Positions 6,984 through 16,159 of a stretch of 64,000 bases of DNA are shown here, piece by piece. The translations under genes were made by a program, and so were the position numbers. Every line of letters starts with the position of its first letter. Position 1 is the first letter of the stretch. The DNA is taken from the NCBI RefSeq assembly GCF_030730875.1, contig NZ_JAVAMA010000004.1, forward strand, positions 186,001-250,000. The letters run 5' to 3'. The DNA comes from Sphingomonas sp. DG1-23. Its GTDB lineage: Bacteria > Pseudomonadota > Alphaproteobacteria > Sphingomonadales > Sphingomonadaceae. The notes beneath the pieces are model-generated. The model made no database searches and was not told where the DNA came from. It saw only the letters and a list, made by a program, of their open reading frames with translations.

Positions 6984-9620
6984 ATGCTGAACCGGATCCT
7001 CGCGGTCGCGATACTGCTGCTGGCGGTCTGGGCGTCGCCTGCGGCGGCGCAGGGCCGCGCCGAGACGGTGCTCGCCGAGGGCTGGCGCTTCCACAAGGGC
7101 GAGGCCGCCGGCGATGCGACCGTAGCGGGGTTCGACGATGCGAATTGGCAGCGCGTCGCGGTGCCGCATACGTGGAACAAGGTCGGCAATTACGACGTCA
7201 AGCGTCGCCCCGACGCCGATACGACGCGCGGGGTGGGCTGGTATCGGCTGCGCTTCACTTTGCCGGCGAATGCGGCTGGCAAGCGGGTGCACTTGCAGTT
7301 CGACGCGGCGAGCATCGTCGCCGACGTCTGGGTCAACGGCCGCAAGCTCGGCCGCCACGAGGGCGCGTTCAGCCGCTTCCGCCTCGACGCGACCGATGCG
7401 GTGCGCCCGGGCGAGAACGTGCTGAGCGTGAAGGTCGACAATTCGAAGCCCGAGCCGGGCAGCACGACCGAATTCGTCGTGCCGATCTCGGGCGATTTCT
7501 TCATGTATGGCGGGTTGTATCGCCCGGTGTCGCTGATCGTGACCGGGCAGGCGCATATCGACCTGCTCGATCATGGCGGGCCCGGAATCTATGGCCGGGT
7601 CACCAAAATCGACGATGCCGCCGCCACCGTCGCGGTGCTGACCCGGCTGCGCAATTCGGGCCGGGCGGGGGCAGTGACGCTGCGCACCAGCATCGCCGAT
7701 GGCGACGGCAGGCAGGTCGCGCGCAGCGAGCAGAAGCTGCGCCTCGCCGCGGGCGCGACGGTCGGCCGCGAGACGGTGCTGACCATCGCCAATCCGCGGC
7801 GCTGGAACGGGCGCGACGATCCCTATCTCTATCGCACCATGGTCGAGCTGATCGGCCGCGGCGGCGATGTGCTCGACCGGGTCGAGCAGCCGCTCGGATT
7901 GCGCACCGTCGCGGTCGATCCGAACAAGGGCTTTATCCTCAACGGCCGCCCGATGCGGCTGAACGGCGTCAATCGGCATCAGGACCGCCAGGAGAAAGGC
8001 TGGGCGCTCAGCCAGGCCGATTACGAGCAGGACATGGCGCTGATCGAGGAGCTCGGCGCCAATTCGATCCGGCTGGCGCATTACAATCACGCCACCCCGT
8101 TCTTCGATCTCGCCGACCGCAACGGCATGGTGCTGTGGGCCGAGCTCGGGCTGGTCAATCTCGCCTCGATCCCCGGCAAGGCGGATACCCCGCCGGCGAT
8201 GAAGGCCAGTGCCGAGGCGCAACTGATCGAGCTGATCCGCCAGAATTACAACCATCCCTCGGTCGGGGTGTGGTCGATCGGCAACGAGATCACCAATTGG
8301 TCGTCCAAGGGGCTGACCCCGTCGAACGCGCGGCCGCTGATGAACGCGCTCGACGCCCTCGCCAAGCGCGAGGACCCGGCCCGGCCGACGACGATCGCGG
8401 CGTGCTGCGAAGTGCTGCCCGGCGACAAGGACGACGGCCGCGACCGCACCGCGGGGACCGCCGACACGGTCGCCTACAACCTCTATTATGGCTGGTACAC
8501 GTCGGGTCGGGTCCAGGATGCGACGCGGCTCGGCCCGGTGATGCAGGGCTATCACCGCGAGAATCCGACTTTGCCGGTCGGGGTCGGCGAATATGGCGCG
8601 GGCGGCGCGATCACCCAGCACACCGACAATGTCCATGGCGGCAAGATCGAGAGCATCTATCGCCCGCAGGCCGAGGAGATCCAGGCGGTGGTCCACGAGC
8701 TTTCGTGGAAGGAACTCGCGCCGCTCGATTTCCTGTGGGGCACCTGGGTGTGGCAGATGTTCGACGCGACCAGCGACCTGCGCGAGGAAGGCGACAGCAG
8801 CGACATCAACACCAAGGGACTGGTGACCTTCGACCGCAGCGTCAGGAAGGACGCATTCTGGTTCTACAAGGCGGCGTGGAGCAAGGCGCCGGTGCTGTAT
8901 CTGGCGGGTCGCCGCTATCTCGACCGCGCCTATCCGGTGATCGACGTCCGCGCTTATTCGAACGCGTCCGAGGCGCAATTGAGCGTCAACGGACGGGCGC
9001 TGGGCAGCGCGAAATGCGTGGACTTCGTCTGCGTCTGGCCGCGGGTGCGGCTGGCGCCCGGCGAGAATGCGGTGGTGGCGACGGCGGGAGGGCAGACCGA
9101 CCGGATCGCACTGCGCTATAGCGGTCCCGAGCGCGCGCTCCATGTCCGCACCGGCACGCTCGAGGGTGTCACGCTGGCCGACGGCACGCGCTACGGATCG
9201 GACGATTTCTTCGACGGCGGGCTCGGCTTCACGCTCAATCCGTATCAGCGCGAGCTGTATGCGGCGGGGCAGCAGCGCAAGCCGGCCAAGGTGGTCGCGG
9301 GCGCGCGCGAGCCGCTTCTGTATGCGAGCTGGCGGGCGGGCAAGGCATTCCGCTACAAGCTGCCGCTGCCCGACGGGCAGTATCGGGTGACGCTGCATCT
9401 GTTCGATCCGGTCGAGACCGCGCCGGGCAAGCGGGTGTTCACCGTGACGGCTGGCGGCGGCGCGCCGGTGCGCGTCGATCCGGTGGCGCGGGCGGGGGCT
9501 GGGCTGACCGCGACCACGGTCGAGCTGCCGGCGACTGCGAAGGGTGGCGTGTTGACGCTGGATTTCGCGGGGGTGACCGGCGAGGCTCTGGTGTCGGCGA
9601 TCGATGTGGTGGCGCGGTAG
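6984..9620 (+). CDS. GH2 family glycosidase with C-terminal malectin-like domain
   Basis: Secreted retaining glycosidase of family GH2 (878 aa), either a beta-galactosidase or beta-glucuronidase type. The start at 6984 is chosen because AGGAG (6972-6976) stands 7 bases upstream; an ATG at 6966 overlaps the preceding stop but lacks this site. Residues 1-23 form a signal peptide ending AAAQ. The order is a sugar-binding jelly roll (about 30-190), an Ig-like domain, a catalytic barrel (about 310-600) with acid/base E435 in SIGNE and nucleophile E536 in GEYGAG, a DUF4982-like domain, and a malectin-like domain (about 740-878). It is downstream of the CE15-type esterase, so the pair may act together on glucuronic-acid-bearing side chains. 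The exact sugar is not predictable. Confidence 0.88.
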   Translation: MLNRILAVAILLLAVWASPAAAQGRAETVLAEGWRFHKGEAAGDATVAGFDDANWQRVAVPHTWNKVGNYDVKRRPDADTTRGVGWYRLRFTLPANAAGKRVHLQFDAASIVADVWVNGRKLGRHEGAFSRFRLDATDAVRPGENVLSVKVDNSKPEPGSTTEFVVPISGDFFMYGGLYRPVSLIVTGQAHIDLLDHGGPGIYGRVTKIDDAAATVAVLTRLRNSGRAGAVTLRTSIADGDGRQVARSEQKLRLAAGATVGRETVLTIANPRRWNGRDDPYLYRTMVELIGRGGDVLDRVEQPLGLRTVAVDPNKGFILNGRPMRLNGVNRHQDRQEKGWALSQADYEQDMALIEELGANSIRLAHYNHATPFFDLADRNGMVLWAELGLVNLASIPGKADTPPAMKASAEAQLIELIRQNYNHPSVGVWSIGNEITNWSSKGLTPSNARPLMNALDALAKREDPARPTTIAACCEVLPGDKDDGRDRTAGTADTVAYNLYYGWYTSGRVQDATRLGPVMQGYHRENPTLPVGVGEYGAGGAITQHTDNVHGGKIESIYRPQAEEIQAVVHELSWKELAPLDFLWGTWVWQMFDATSDLREEGDSSDINTKGLVTFDRSVRKDAFWFYKAAWSKAPVLYLAGRRYLDRAYPVIDVRAYSNASEAQLSVNGRALGSAKCVDFVCVWPRVRLAPGENAVVATAGGQTDRIALRYSGPERALHVRTGTLEGVTLADGTRYGSDDFFDGGLGFTLNPYQRELYAAGQQRKPAKVVAGAREPLLYASWRAGKAFRYKLPLPDGQYRVTLHLFDPVETAPGKRVFTVTAGGGAPVRVDPVARAGAGLTATTVELPATAKGGVLTLDFAGVTGEALVSAIDVVAR

Positions 9621-9649
9621 GGTCGCTCAGCTGCTTCGACCTGAATTCC

Positions 9650-9841
9650 CCTCTCCCCTTGATAGGGGAGAGGATAGCGAAGCTTGCCAGCTTGCTGGCT
9701 AGCGCAGCTTGGTGAGGGGTAGAGCGGCGCGCAGCGCCGCGCGGCTGCTGTGCAGCCGCACCCCCTCACCCAGCTCCGACTAAGGCTTTGCTTCGCAAAC
9801 CCAAGTCTGCGCAACCCTCTCCCCCTTGCAGGGGGCGAGGG
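9650..9841. repeat. Hairpin-rich intergenic repeat between convergent genes
   Basis: A 9-base stem (9650-9658 with 9665-9673, loop ttgata) opens the element. A second stem with arms ccctctccccc and gggggcgaggg (about 9815-9841) closes it. The sequence between carries the C-rich phrase ccccctcaccc typical of small intergenic elements in sphingomonads. It lies between GH2 (+) and the mutarotase (-) and may stop transcription from both sides. Neither stem is followed by a clear T run. Confidence 0.55.
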
Positions 9842-9864
9842 AAGGTTAGGGCGAGCCGATTACT

Positions 9865-10218
9865 CTAGAGCCCCGGATGCTCGGTGAGGCGGAAGATGCG
9901 GTCCATCGGGTGCCAGGTGCCGTCGGGTCCGGCTGCCGGGATGGGCTGCTGGAAACGCTGCATCTTGGCGACCCACGCCACCACCGCGGGGTTCGCCGCA
10001 TCGGCGGCCGCCTTGCGCTCGGCCGAATAGGCGGCGCTCGCGTCGATGATCATGAACAGCCGGTTGTCCGCGCGGTAAATCTCCATATTGTCGATGCCGG
10101 CGTCGCGGATCGATTGGGTCACTGCGGGATCGGTGTTGCCGACGCGATGCCAATGCTCGTACTCGGCGATCAGATCCGCATCGTCGACCAGATCGAGCGC
10201 GAGGCAGATGCGTGTCAT
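9865..10218 (-). CDS. L-fucose/L-rhamnose mutarotase family protein
   Basis: Small cytoplasmic dimeric alpha-beta protein of 117 aa, the usual length for the RhaM/DUF718 mutarotase family, which speeds interconversion of sugar anomers. Visible family features are the early ALDL strand, EYEHWHR (residues 20-26), MEIYRADNRLFMII and the WHPMDRIFRL end. The ATG overlaps the SDR stop (ATGA, 10215-10218), making it the last gene of the AKR-SDR-mutarotase unit. In Xanthomonas campestris a mutarotase closes the L-fucose cluster, so L-fucose is the likely substrate here. L-rhamnose cannot be excluded. Confidence 0.88.
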   Translation of the reverse strand: MTRICLALDLVDDADLIAEYEHWHRVGNTDPAVTQSIRDAGIDNMEIYRADNRLFMIIDASAAYSAERKAAADAANPAVVAWVAKMQRFQQPIPAAGPDGTWHPMDRIFRLTEHPGL

Positions 10219-10943
10219 GCGTTGCTCCAGCCGCCGTCGATGACGTTGATCGTCCCCGTCGTGTACGAAGACAGGTCGCTGCCGAGATAGAGCGCGAGCT
10301 CGGCGATTTCCTTGCTCGATCCGATCCGGCCCATCGGCTGGCGCGCGACGAATTCGGAACGCGCCTTGTCGGCATCGCCGGTCGCGGCGAGCCGCTCGTC
10401 GAGCGACGGCGACTGGACCGTGCCGGGGCAGATCGCGTTGCAGCGGACGCCGTTGCCGACATAGTCCTGCGCCACCGACTTGGTCAGCCCGATCACCGCG
10501 GCCTTCGAGGCGCCGTAGACGAAGCGGTTCTGGACCGCGATCACCGATCCGGCGACCGACGACATGTTGACGATCGATCCGCCGCCGCGCGCGATCATGC
10601 CCGGCAGGAAGGCGCGGATCATCCGATAGGCCGACTTGACGTTGAGATCGAACGAGAAGTCGAAATCCTTCTCGTCGGTGGTCAGGATCGTGCCGGCATG
10701 GACGAAGCCCGCGCAGTTGAACAGGATGTCGACTTCGCCGATCTTCTCGCCGAATGCGGCGATCGCATCGCCGTCGAGCAGGTCGAGGACATGGGTTTCG
10801 CAGCCCTCGAGCGTGGCGAGCGCTTCGGCGTTGATGTCGGCGGCGATGACGCGGGCACCTTCGCGCGCGAACAATTCGGCACTGGCGCGGCCGATGCCCT
10901 GGGCGGCGGCGGTGATGATGGCGGTCTTGCCTGCGAGGCGCAT
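10215..10943 (-). CDS. SDR dehydrogenase, likely 2-keto-3-deoxy-L-fuconate 4-dehydrogenase
   Basis: Classical short-chain dehydrogenase of 242 aa. It shows the NAD-binding TAAAQGIG (residues 11-18), the NCAG motif, a catalytic Ser in NMSSVAG and the YGASK Tyr-Lys pair. D36 after the second strand favours NAD over NADP. The sequence resembles the subgroup containing the L-2-keto-3-deoxyrhamnonate/fuconate 4-dehydrogenases of oxidative deoxyhexose pathways. Its place between the AKR and the mutarotase supports oxidation of C4 of 2-keto-3-deoxy-L-fuconate. It starts 10 bases after the AKR stop. Substrate is inferred from context. Confidence 0.85.
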   Translation of the reverse strand: MRLAGKTAIITAAAQGIGRASAELFAREGARVIAADINAEALATLEGCETHVLDLLDGDAIAAFGEKIGEVDILFNCAGFVHAGTILTTDEKDFDFSFDLNVKSAYRMIRAFLPGMIARGGGSIVNMSSVAGSVIAVQNRFVYGASKAAVIGLTKSVAQDYVGNGVRCNAICPGTVQSPSLDERLAATGDADKARSEFVARQPMGRIGSSKEIAELALYLGSDLSSYTTGTINVIDGGWSNA

Positions 10944-10953
10944 CTGTCTTTCC

Positions 10954-11964
10954 TCAAATGGTGGGAATGGGGGTGTCGGCGCGGATCAGTCCGCGGTCCT
11001 TGAGATCGCGCCACAATGCCGGCGGAATATGAGTCTCGATCAGCTTCACTGCCTGTGCGACCTGGCGCGGACTGTTCATGCCGGGGATCACCGAGACCAC
11101 CTGCGGGTGGGCGAGGGGGAGCTGCAACGCCGCCGCGGCGAGCGGCACGCCATGTTCGGCACAGAGATCCTCGATCGCGGCGACCCTCGCGACGATTTCG
11201 GGCGGGGCGGGCTGGTAATCGTAATGCAACTCGCCGCCGCCGCGGACGCCCTTGGCGAGGATCCCCGAATTATACGGGCCGCCGAGCACGATCTTGACAT
11301 GGCGGCGCGCGCACAGCGGCAGGAAGGTTTCGAGCGCGTCCTGCTCGAGCAAGGTGTAGCGCCCGGCGAGCAGGACCAGGTCGATCTCGCCGACCGCGAG
11401 CACTTCCTCGCACACCTGCGTCTCGTTGACGCCGAGTCCGATCGCGCCGACCGCGCCGCTATCGCGCAGCTCGCGCATCGCGCGATAGCCGCCCTCGATG
11501 AATTCGGCGAAGCGGCGGGGATGGTCGTCGCCATGCGTCATCCGGCCGACGTCATGTGCATAGAGGATGTCGACGCGGTCGCGCCGCAGCCGCGCACGGC
11601 TCGCTTCGTACGAGCGCATCACCGCGTCATAGCTGTAATCGAACACGCTCTCGAACGGCTCGGGGGTGACGAACGCCTGGCGCGGGACGGAGAGATCGGT
11701 ATCGGGCGCGACGGGATCGAGCCGGCGCCCGACCTTGGTCGAGACGATCGCACGCTGATCGGAGTCGAGCTCGGCGAGCGCCTCGCCGAGCCGCTTCTCG
11801 CTCAGGCCGAAGCCGTAATGCGGGGCGGTGTCGTAATAGAGCAGGCCGGCGTCCCACGCGCTGCCGATGGTCGCCGCGGCGTCCTGGTCGGGCATCGCGC
11901 GATAGAGATTGCCGATCGAGGCGGCGCCGAAGCCGAGCCGCCCCAAGGCTGTGAGATCGACCAT
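10954..11964 (-). CDS. Aldo-keto reductase, likely L-fucose 1-dehydrogenase
   Basis: AKR barrel of 336 aa from the D-threo-aldose/L-fucose 1-dehydrogenase group, expected to oxidise L-fucose with NAD(P) to the lactone in the cytoplasm. The tetrad is visible: Asp and Tyr in YYDTAPHYGFGLSEKRLG, Lys in STKVGR and His in LYAHDVGR. The Shine-Dalgarno ggagcgg precedes the ATG. An operator-like site (12001-12020) lies 37 bases upstream, inside the 3' end of the lactonase gene, so this gene can start its own transcript with the SDR and mutarotase. The same enzyme group also oxidises L-galactose and D-arabinose. Confidence 0.85.
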   Translation of the reverse strand: MVDLTALGRLGFGAASIGNLYRAMPDQDAAATIGSAWDAGLLYYDTAPHYGFGLSEKRLGEALAELDSDQRAIVSTKVGRRLDPVAPDTDLSVPRQAFVTPEPFESVFDYSYDAVMRSYEASRARLRRDRVDILYAHDVGRMTHGDDHPRRFAEFIEGGYRAMRELRDSGAVGAIGLGVNETQVCEEVLAVGEIDLVLLAGRYTLLEQDALETFLPLCARRHVKIVLGGPYNSGILAKGVRGGGELHYDYQPAPPEIVARVAAIEDLCAEHGVPLAAAALQLPLAHPQVVSVIPGMNSPRQVAQAVKLIETHIPPALWRDLKDRGLIRADTPIPTI

Positions 11965-12000
11965 GACGTTCCGCTCCGGCTGATTGCGCGTCAGCTAAAG

Positions 12001-12020
12001 ATCATCATACGTCATACGTC
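12001..12020 (-). promoter_or_regulatory. Predicted operator upstream of the AKR-SDR-mutarotase unit
   Basis: Read on the minus strand the site is gacgtatgacgtatgatgat, with two overlapping copies of the gacgtatga core. It overlaps the stop codon of the lactonase gene (12012-12014) and lies 37 bases before the AKR start. This placement implies an internal promoter within the minus-strand cluster. Confidence 0.6.
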
Positions 12021-12839
12021 AATGGCATAGAAGTGCGTCGCCGCACCTTCGAACAGCCGGGCCAGCGTTTCGGGCGTCGAGGGGCCGATCAGGTCGCGGG
12101 TCGCGTGGATCCAGTCGGCATAAGTGTCGCCGGCGTGGCGCAGCACCGGCCAGTCGCTGCCCCACATCAGCCGTTCGCCGAAGCAGGACAGGAGGTGCGC
12201 GACATAGGGACGCAACGCCTCGTACGGCTGGCCCTCGGCCTGTTCGGTGCGCAGTCCCGACAGCTTGCACCAGATATTGGGGAGGGCGGCCAGCGCGGCG
12301 ATCTCGTCGCGCCACGGATCGAGTTCGCTTTTGGCCGCGTGCGGCTTGGCGGCGTGATCGACGACGATCGGAAGCGCGGGCCAGCGCGTGGCGAAGCGGT
12401 GGAGCGTAGCCAGATGGCGCGGCTCGATCAGCGCGTCGAAGCGCAGGCCGTGCGCCAGCATCGCCTCGATCGCCGGGTCGAGGCCGGGCTGCAGGATCCA
12501 TCCGGTATCGGGAATGCCCTGGAGCATCGGCCGCAGGCCGCGGATCTTCGGATGGCGGGCCAGTTCGGCGATGCGGCGCGGCGCATCGGGATGGGCGAGA
12601 TCGACCCAACCGACGATCGCGCGGATCAGCGGATCGTCGAGCCCGAGCATCCAGTCGGTGTCGCGGTCGTCGGACTGCGACTGGACGAGCACGCCGCCGA
12701 CAAGGTCGAGGTTCATGGCCTCGGCGCGCAGATCCCCGGGCAGGAAATCGCGATGGATGCGCGGCCATTCGGCATCGGGCCACGCATGGCCGGGTCCGCC
12801 GATCCGCCAGAAATGGATATGCGAATCGAGAATGCGCAT
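12012..12839 (-). CDS. Amidohydrolase-family lactonase, likely L-fuconolactonase
   Basis: Cytoplasmic amidohydrolase-2 family protein (275 aa, COG3618-like) expected to open L-fucono-1,5-lactone to L-fuconate. The start at 12839 is chosen because MRILDSHIHFW puts the metal-binding HxH (HIH) at the usual N-terminal place; a GTG lies one codon upstream. Further family marks are IVVDHAAKP, IWCKLSGL and MWGSDWPV with the catalytic Asp. It begins 20 bases after the GntR stop and is probably cotranscribed with the regulator. The neighbouring AKR and dehydratase support the fuconolactone assignment; other sugar lactones are possible. Confidence 0.87.
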   Translation of the reverse strand: MRILDSHIHFWRIGGPGHAWPDAEWPRIHRDFLPGDLRAEAMNLDLVGGVLVQSQSDDRDTDWMLGLDDPLIRAIVGWVDLAHPDAPRRIAELARHPKIRGLRPMLQGIPDTGWILQPGLDPAIEAMLAHGLRFDALIEPRHLATLHRFATRWPALPIVVDHAAKPHAAKSELDPWRDEIAALAALPNIWCKLSGLRTEQAEGQPYEALRPYVAHLLSCFGERLMWGSDWPVLRHAGDTYADWIHATRDLIGPSTPETLARLFEGAATHFYAIDV

Positions 12840-12859
12840 CACGACCTGCCGGGGTTCGA

Positions 12860-13600
12860 TCAGCCGCGCGGCTTGCGCGCGGCGCGGCGGCGCGCCCAGG
12901 ACGATTCGATATGGTCGCGCATCGCGCGGCACGCGCGCTCGCCGTCGCCGTCGACGATCGCGGCATAGATCGCCTCGTGCGCGGCATGAGTCTCGCGGAC
13001 GTGCTCGACGTTGAGCTTGCCGCTATAGCCGTGGTTGCGCAGCGCCTCGGCCTGCACCCCGTCGATCACTGCCTTGCTCAATTTGTCGCCCGACATGCGC
13101 ATCAGGATGTCGTGAAAGGCGATGTCCTCATGGACATAAGCGGCGGGGTGGGGGATCAATTTCTGGAGCTTGGCCATCTGCTCGCCGAGCTCGGCGATCG
13201 TCTCGGGCGTGCGGCGCTCGGCAGCCTTGGCGGCCATCGCGCCTTCGAGCAGCGAACGGATCTCCGAAAGATTGTCGAGATAGGACAGCCCGTCCTCGCG
13301 CTTGAACAAAGCCGCGAGAATCATCGGGTCGAGCATGCCCCATGCGCTCGAATCGCGGACGATCGTGCCGCGGCCCTGCTGGGAGACGACGAGCCCCTTT
13401 TCGGTGAGCGCCATCGTCGCTTCGCGGATCACGGTACGGCTGACGCCATACATCTCGCCGAGCATGCCTTCGGGGGGCAGCGCGGTGCCCGCCGGATAGG
13501 TTTCGGTGACGATCGCATTGACCAGATCCTCGACCACCGCCTCGGCGAGGCGCGGGCGGCGGCGGATGCGCATCGGCTCGGGGACGGGGTGATCGTTCAT
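12860..13600 (-). CDS. FadR/UxuR-type GntR transcriptional regulator
   Basis: DNA-binding regulator of 246 aa. The N-terminal winged helix (residues about 12-80) has the GntR pattern ALPPEGMLGEMYGVSRTVIREA and a wing ending QQGRGTIV. The C-terminal FCD domain (about 100-235) has the His-rich ligand pocket residues expected for sugar-acid effectors. The start at 13600 (MNDHPVPEP) is preferred over longer forms that would run into the operator region. It is divergent from the dehydratase gene, with an operator between them, so it probably regulates itself. Its likely ligand is L-fuconate or a pathway intermediate; this is inferred from neighbours. Confidence 0.9.
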   Translation of the reverse strand: MNDHPVPEPMRIRRRPRLAEAVVEDLVNAIVTETYPAGTALPPEGMLGEMYGVSRTVIREATMALTEKGLVVSQQGRGTIVRDSSAWGMLDPMILAALFKREDGLSYLDNLSEIRSLLEGAMAAKAAERRTPETIAELGEQMAKLQKLIPHPAAYVHEDIAFHDILMRMSGDKLSKAVIDGVQAEALRNHGYSGKLNVEHVRETHAAHEAIYAAIVDGDGERACRAMRDHIESSWARRRAARKPRG

Positions 13601-13690
13601 TGCGGATGCGTCTCGTCGATAAGGGCGTTTCGAATATCGGGCACGTTGCGCGCGAACCACGCGCTTCGTCAACGCCTTGCCAATGAGAAA

Positions 13691-13712
13691 GATAATACAT
13701 AATACGTATTCT
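13691..13712. promoter_or_regulatory. Predicted operator between GntR regulator and dehydratase
   Basis: The site gataatacataatacgtattctg contains the perfect palindrome aatacgtatt (13701-13710). It lies 91 bases upstream of the regulator start and 38 bases upstream of the dehydratase start. It matches the acgtat half of the core found at the other five sites. Repression of both directions by the FCD regulator is the simplest reading. Confidence 0.65.
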
Positions 13713-13749
13713 GGATCGCAGGAACGCGCGGTCGCACGGAGGGGCGTGA

Positions 13750-14904
13750 ATGAAAGTCACCGGCTATCGCAGCCTGGTCACCTCGCACGATTGGGGGCGC
13801 CCGGTCGGCGATGCCAACGGCGTCGTCGCTTCCGGCGTCACCGAAGTGCCGATCCTGATCCTCGAAACCGATTCGGGGCTCGAGGGCGTCGGACTGGGCC
13901 AGCATGCCGATATCGCCCGGGTATTCTCCGCGGTCGAGGGGCAGGATCCGCGCGCGGTGCCGGCCCTGTACGACAGCATGCTGTCGCACGTGTTCAAGAG
14001 CGGCCATGCCGGGCTGACCTATGGCGCGATCGCCGCGATCGACATGGCATTGTGGGATTTGAAGGCGAAGATGGCCGAGGAGCCGCTGTGGCGGACGCTC
14101 GGCGCCGCCGACCGCTTCGTTCGCGGCTATGCTTCGGGGCTGTGCTACGGGCTCGACGACGATGCATTCGATGCGCTGTATCTGCGCTGGGCGGAGCGCG
14201 GCTTCACTTCGGCCAAGATCAAGGGCGGCAAGCACGTCGCGCGCGACATCGGCCGGCTCAGGCGCGTGCGCGAGATCCTCGCGCGCAACAGCGAGGCGCC
14301 GGCGCTGATGCTCGACGTCAACGAGAGCTGGAACCGCAAGCAGGCGATCCGCCATCTCGCCGAGATCGAGGCGGCGGGGATCGACCTGACCTGGATCGAG
14401 GAGCCGGTGCGGCGCTGGGACGCCGCGGGCCTCGCCGCGATCAGCCGCGCGGCGCGCTGCGCGGTGGCGACGGGCGAGAATCTGACCGGGCTCGAGCAAT
14501 TCGCGCCCTTGCTCGATGCCGCCGCGGTCGACGTCGTCCAGGCCGGCAGCGTCTGGGGAATCACCCATTTCCAGCGGGTCGCGATCGCCGCGCATGTCCG
14601 CGACCTGCCGGTGTCGCCGGTCGGCTATGACTGCAATCCGATCGCGCATGCCGCGGCGGCGGCGCCGAACATGATCGGCATCGAGGTGCAGGACATGAAC
14701 TGGCCGCTCGGCCTCTATGTCGATCAGGAGATCGCCGATGGCGGGATCGTGCTCGGCGACCGGCCGGGGCTGGGGATCCTCGTCGACGAGGCGAGGATCG
14801 ATCGCGAACGCATCGACGGCGGCTGGGCGTCGCGCGAAGGCCCGCACCGTCGTCCGCGCGAGGCGGGGCTGCGGCTGGTTCCCGAAGGCGGACCGGTGCA
14901 TTGA
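13750..14904 (+). CDS. Enolase-superfamily sugar-acid dehydratase, candidate L-fuconate dehydratase
   Basis: Mandelate-racemase/muconate-lactonising family protein of 384 aa. The KxK base motif is K156-I-K158. Metal ligands fit D189 (MLDVNE), E217 (WIEEP) and E243 (ATGEN). The C-terminal His/Asp pair is less clear; H300 in NPIAHAA is a candidate. Such enzymes dehydrate hexonates to 2-keto-3-deoxy acids, and the pathway context asks for L-fuconate dehydratase. It is shorter than the characterised Xanthomonas FucD (about 440 aa), so a different dehydratase clade is possible. The next gene begins at its stop, so dehydratase and MFS permease are one operon. Confidence 0.75.
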   Translation: MKVTGYRSLVTSHDWGRPVGDANGVVASGVTEVPILILETDSGLEGVGLGQHADIARVFSAVEGQDPRAVPALYDSMLSHVFKSGHAGLTYGAIAAIDMALWDLKAKMAEEPLWRTLGAADRFVRGYASGLCYGLDDDAFDALYLRWAERGFTSAKIKGGKHVARDIGRLRRVREILARNSEAPALMLDVNESWNRKQAIRHLAEIEAAGIDLTWIEEPVRRWDAAGLAAISRAARCAVATGENLTGLEQFAPLLDAAAVDVVQAGSVWGITHFQRVAIAAHVRDLPVSPVGYDCNPIAHAAAAAPNMIGIEVQDMNWPLGLYVDQEIADGGIVLGDRPGLGILVDEARIDRERIDGGWASREGPHRRPREAGLRLVPEGGPVH

Positions 14905-14912
14905 GCGCGACG

Positions 14913-16157
14913 ATGAGTGCACCGGATTATGTGGCGGGAAGCCAGCGGACCCGGCTGCAGGTCTCGCTGATGGTCAATTTCTTCCTGCTGATGGCGCTGT
15001 ACAGCGGCGTGCTCGGCGTGCTGCTGCCCAATCAGATCGCCGAGCTCGATCCGGGCAACAAGGCGAACAATCTGGCGCTGCTGTTCGCGATAACATCGAT
15101 CTTCTCGACCCTCGCGACTCCGATTTCGGGGGCGCTGTCCGACCGGACGCGGAGCCGCTGGGGGCGGCGCACGCCGTGGATCGCGATCGGATCGCTGATC
15201 GGCTCGCTGGCATTGTTCGGCGTGTCGCTGATGACGAGCTTCTGGTCGCTGATCGTTTTGTGGGTGATGGCGGCGGTCGCGTACAATTCGATGCAGCCGG
15301 CGATGACCACCCTGATCGCCGACCGCTTCGCGCCGGAAGTGCGCGGCGGGATATCGGGGATCGTCGGCGCGGGGATGACCGCGGGGCTGACCGCCGGCAC
15401 GGTGGTCGCCGGCTATCTGGCGGGCGATGCGATGCTCGCTTACGGGCTGTTCGCCGCGGCGATCGCGGTATCGTGCCTCGCCTTTGTCGGGCTCAATCGC
15501 GAGCCGTCGAGCGAAGCCTTGCCGCGGCGGCCGATCGCGTGGGGCGAGTTCCTGCGCGGCTTCTGGATCAGTCCGCGCGAGCATCCGGACTTCGCCTGGG
15601 CGTTCCTCAGCCGGTTCACCATTTACATGGGGTATCAGGCGGTCGCGGCGTATCTGCTCTACATCCTGCGCGACTATATCCGGCTGAGCGACGGCGCTTC
15701 CAACATCGCGATCGCCAACATGGCGATCGTCACCTTGATCTGCCTCGTCGCATCGTCCTTGCTGTCGGGCTGGTGGTCCGATCGCATCCAACGCCGCAAG
15801 CCGTTCGTCATCGCCGGCAGCCTGATCATGGGCTGCGCGATGGTCGCGCCGCTCGCTTTGCCGTCGATGGCGGGGATGTGGGTCTACGCCGCGGTGATCG
15901 GCGTCGGCTACGGCATGTTCATGTCGATCGACATCGCGCTGATGACGCAGGTGCTGCCGCAGAGCGCGCTGGGCGACGAGGGGCGCGACCTCGGCGTGCT
16001 GACCACCGCGGTGAACATTCCCCAGATCCTCAGCCCGGTGATGGCCGCGGCTTTGCTCGGCGCGACCGGCGGCGACTATCGCGTCATCTTCGGGGCGGCA
16101 ATCGTCTTCGTGTTCGGCTCGGCTCTGTGCATCCTCCCGATCCGCTCGGTCCGCTAA
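14913..16157 (+). CDS. MFS sugar permease
   Basis: Inner-membrane major facilitator protein of about 414 aa with twelve hydrophobic segments. The loop between helices 2 and 3 reads GALSDRTRSRWGRR, the usual MFS signature, and a long loop near residue 200 separates the two halves. The ATG at 14913 is used; a TTG at 14901 overlaps the upstream stop (TTGA) and would add four residues. Its position behind the dehydratase and before the TonB receptor suggests uptake of L-fucose or a related free sugar from the periplasm. The substrate is inferred. Confidence 0.85.
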   Translation: MSAPDYVAGSQRTRLQVSLMVNFFLLMALYSGVLGVLLPNQIAELDPGNKANNLALLFAITSIFSTLATPISGALSDRTRSRWGRRTPWIAIGSLIGSLALFGVSLMTSFWSLIVLWVMAAVAYNSMQPAMTTLIADRFAPEVRGGISGIVGAGMTAGLTAGTVVAGYLAGDAMLAYGLFAAAIAVSCLAFVGLNREPSSEALPRRPIAWGEFLRGFWISPREHPDFAWAFLSRFTIYMGYQAVAAYLLYILRDYIRLSDGASNIAIANMAIVTLICLVASSLLSGWWSDRIQRRKPFVIAGSLIMGCAMVAPLALPSMAGMWVYAAVIGVGYGMFMSIDIALMTQVLPQSALGDEGRDLGVLTTAVNIPQILSPVMAAALLGATGGDYRVIFGAAIVFVFGSALCILPIRSVR

Positions 16158-16159
16158 AC

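Noticed and set aside
6873..9398. An 841-codon open frame antisense to GH2
   Set aside because: The composition is Arg/Ala/Asp-rich without domain motifs, while the plus-strand GH2 has catalytic motifs throughout.
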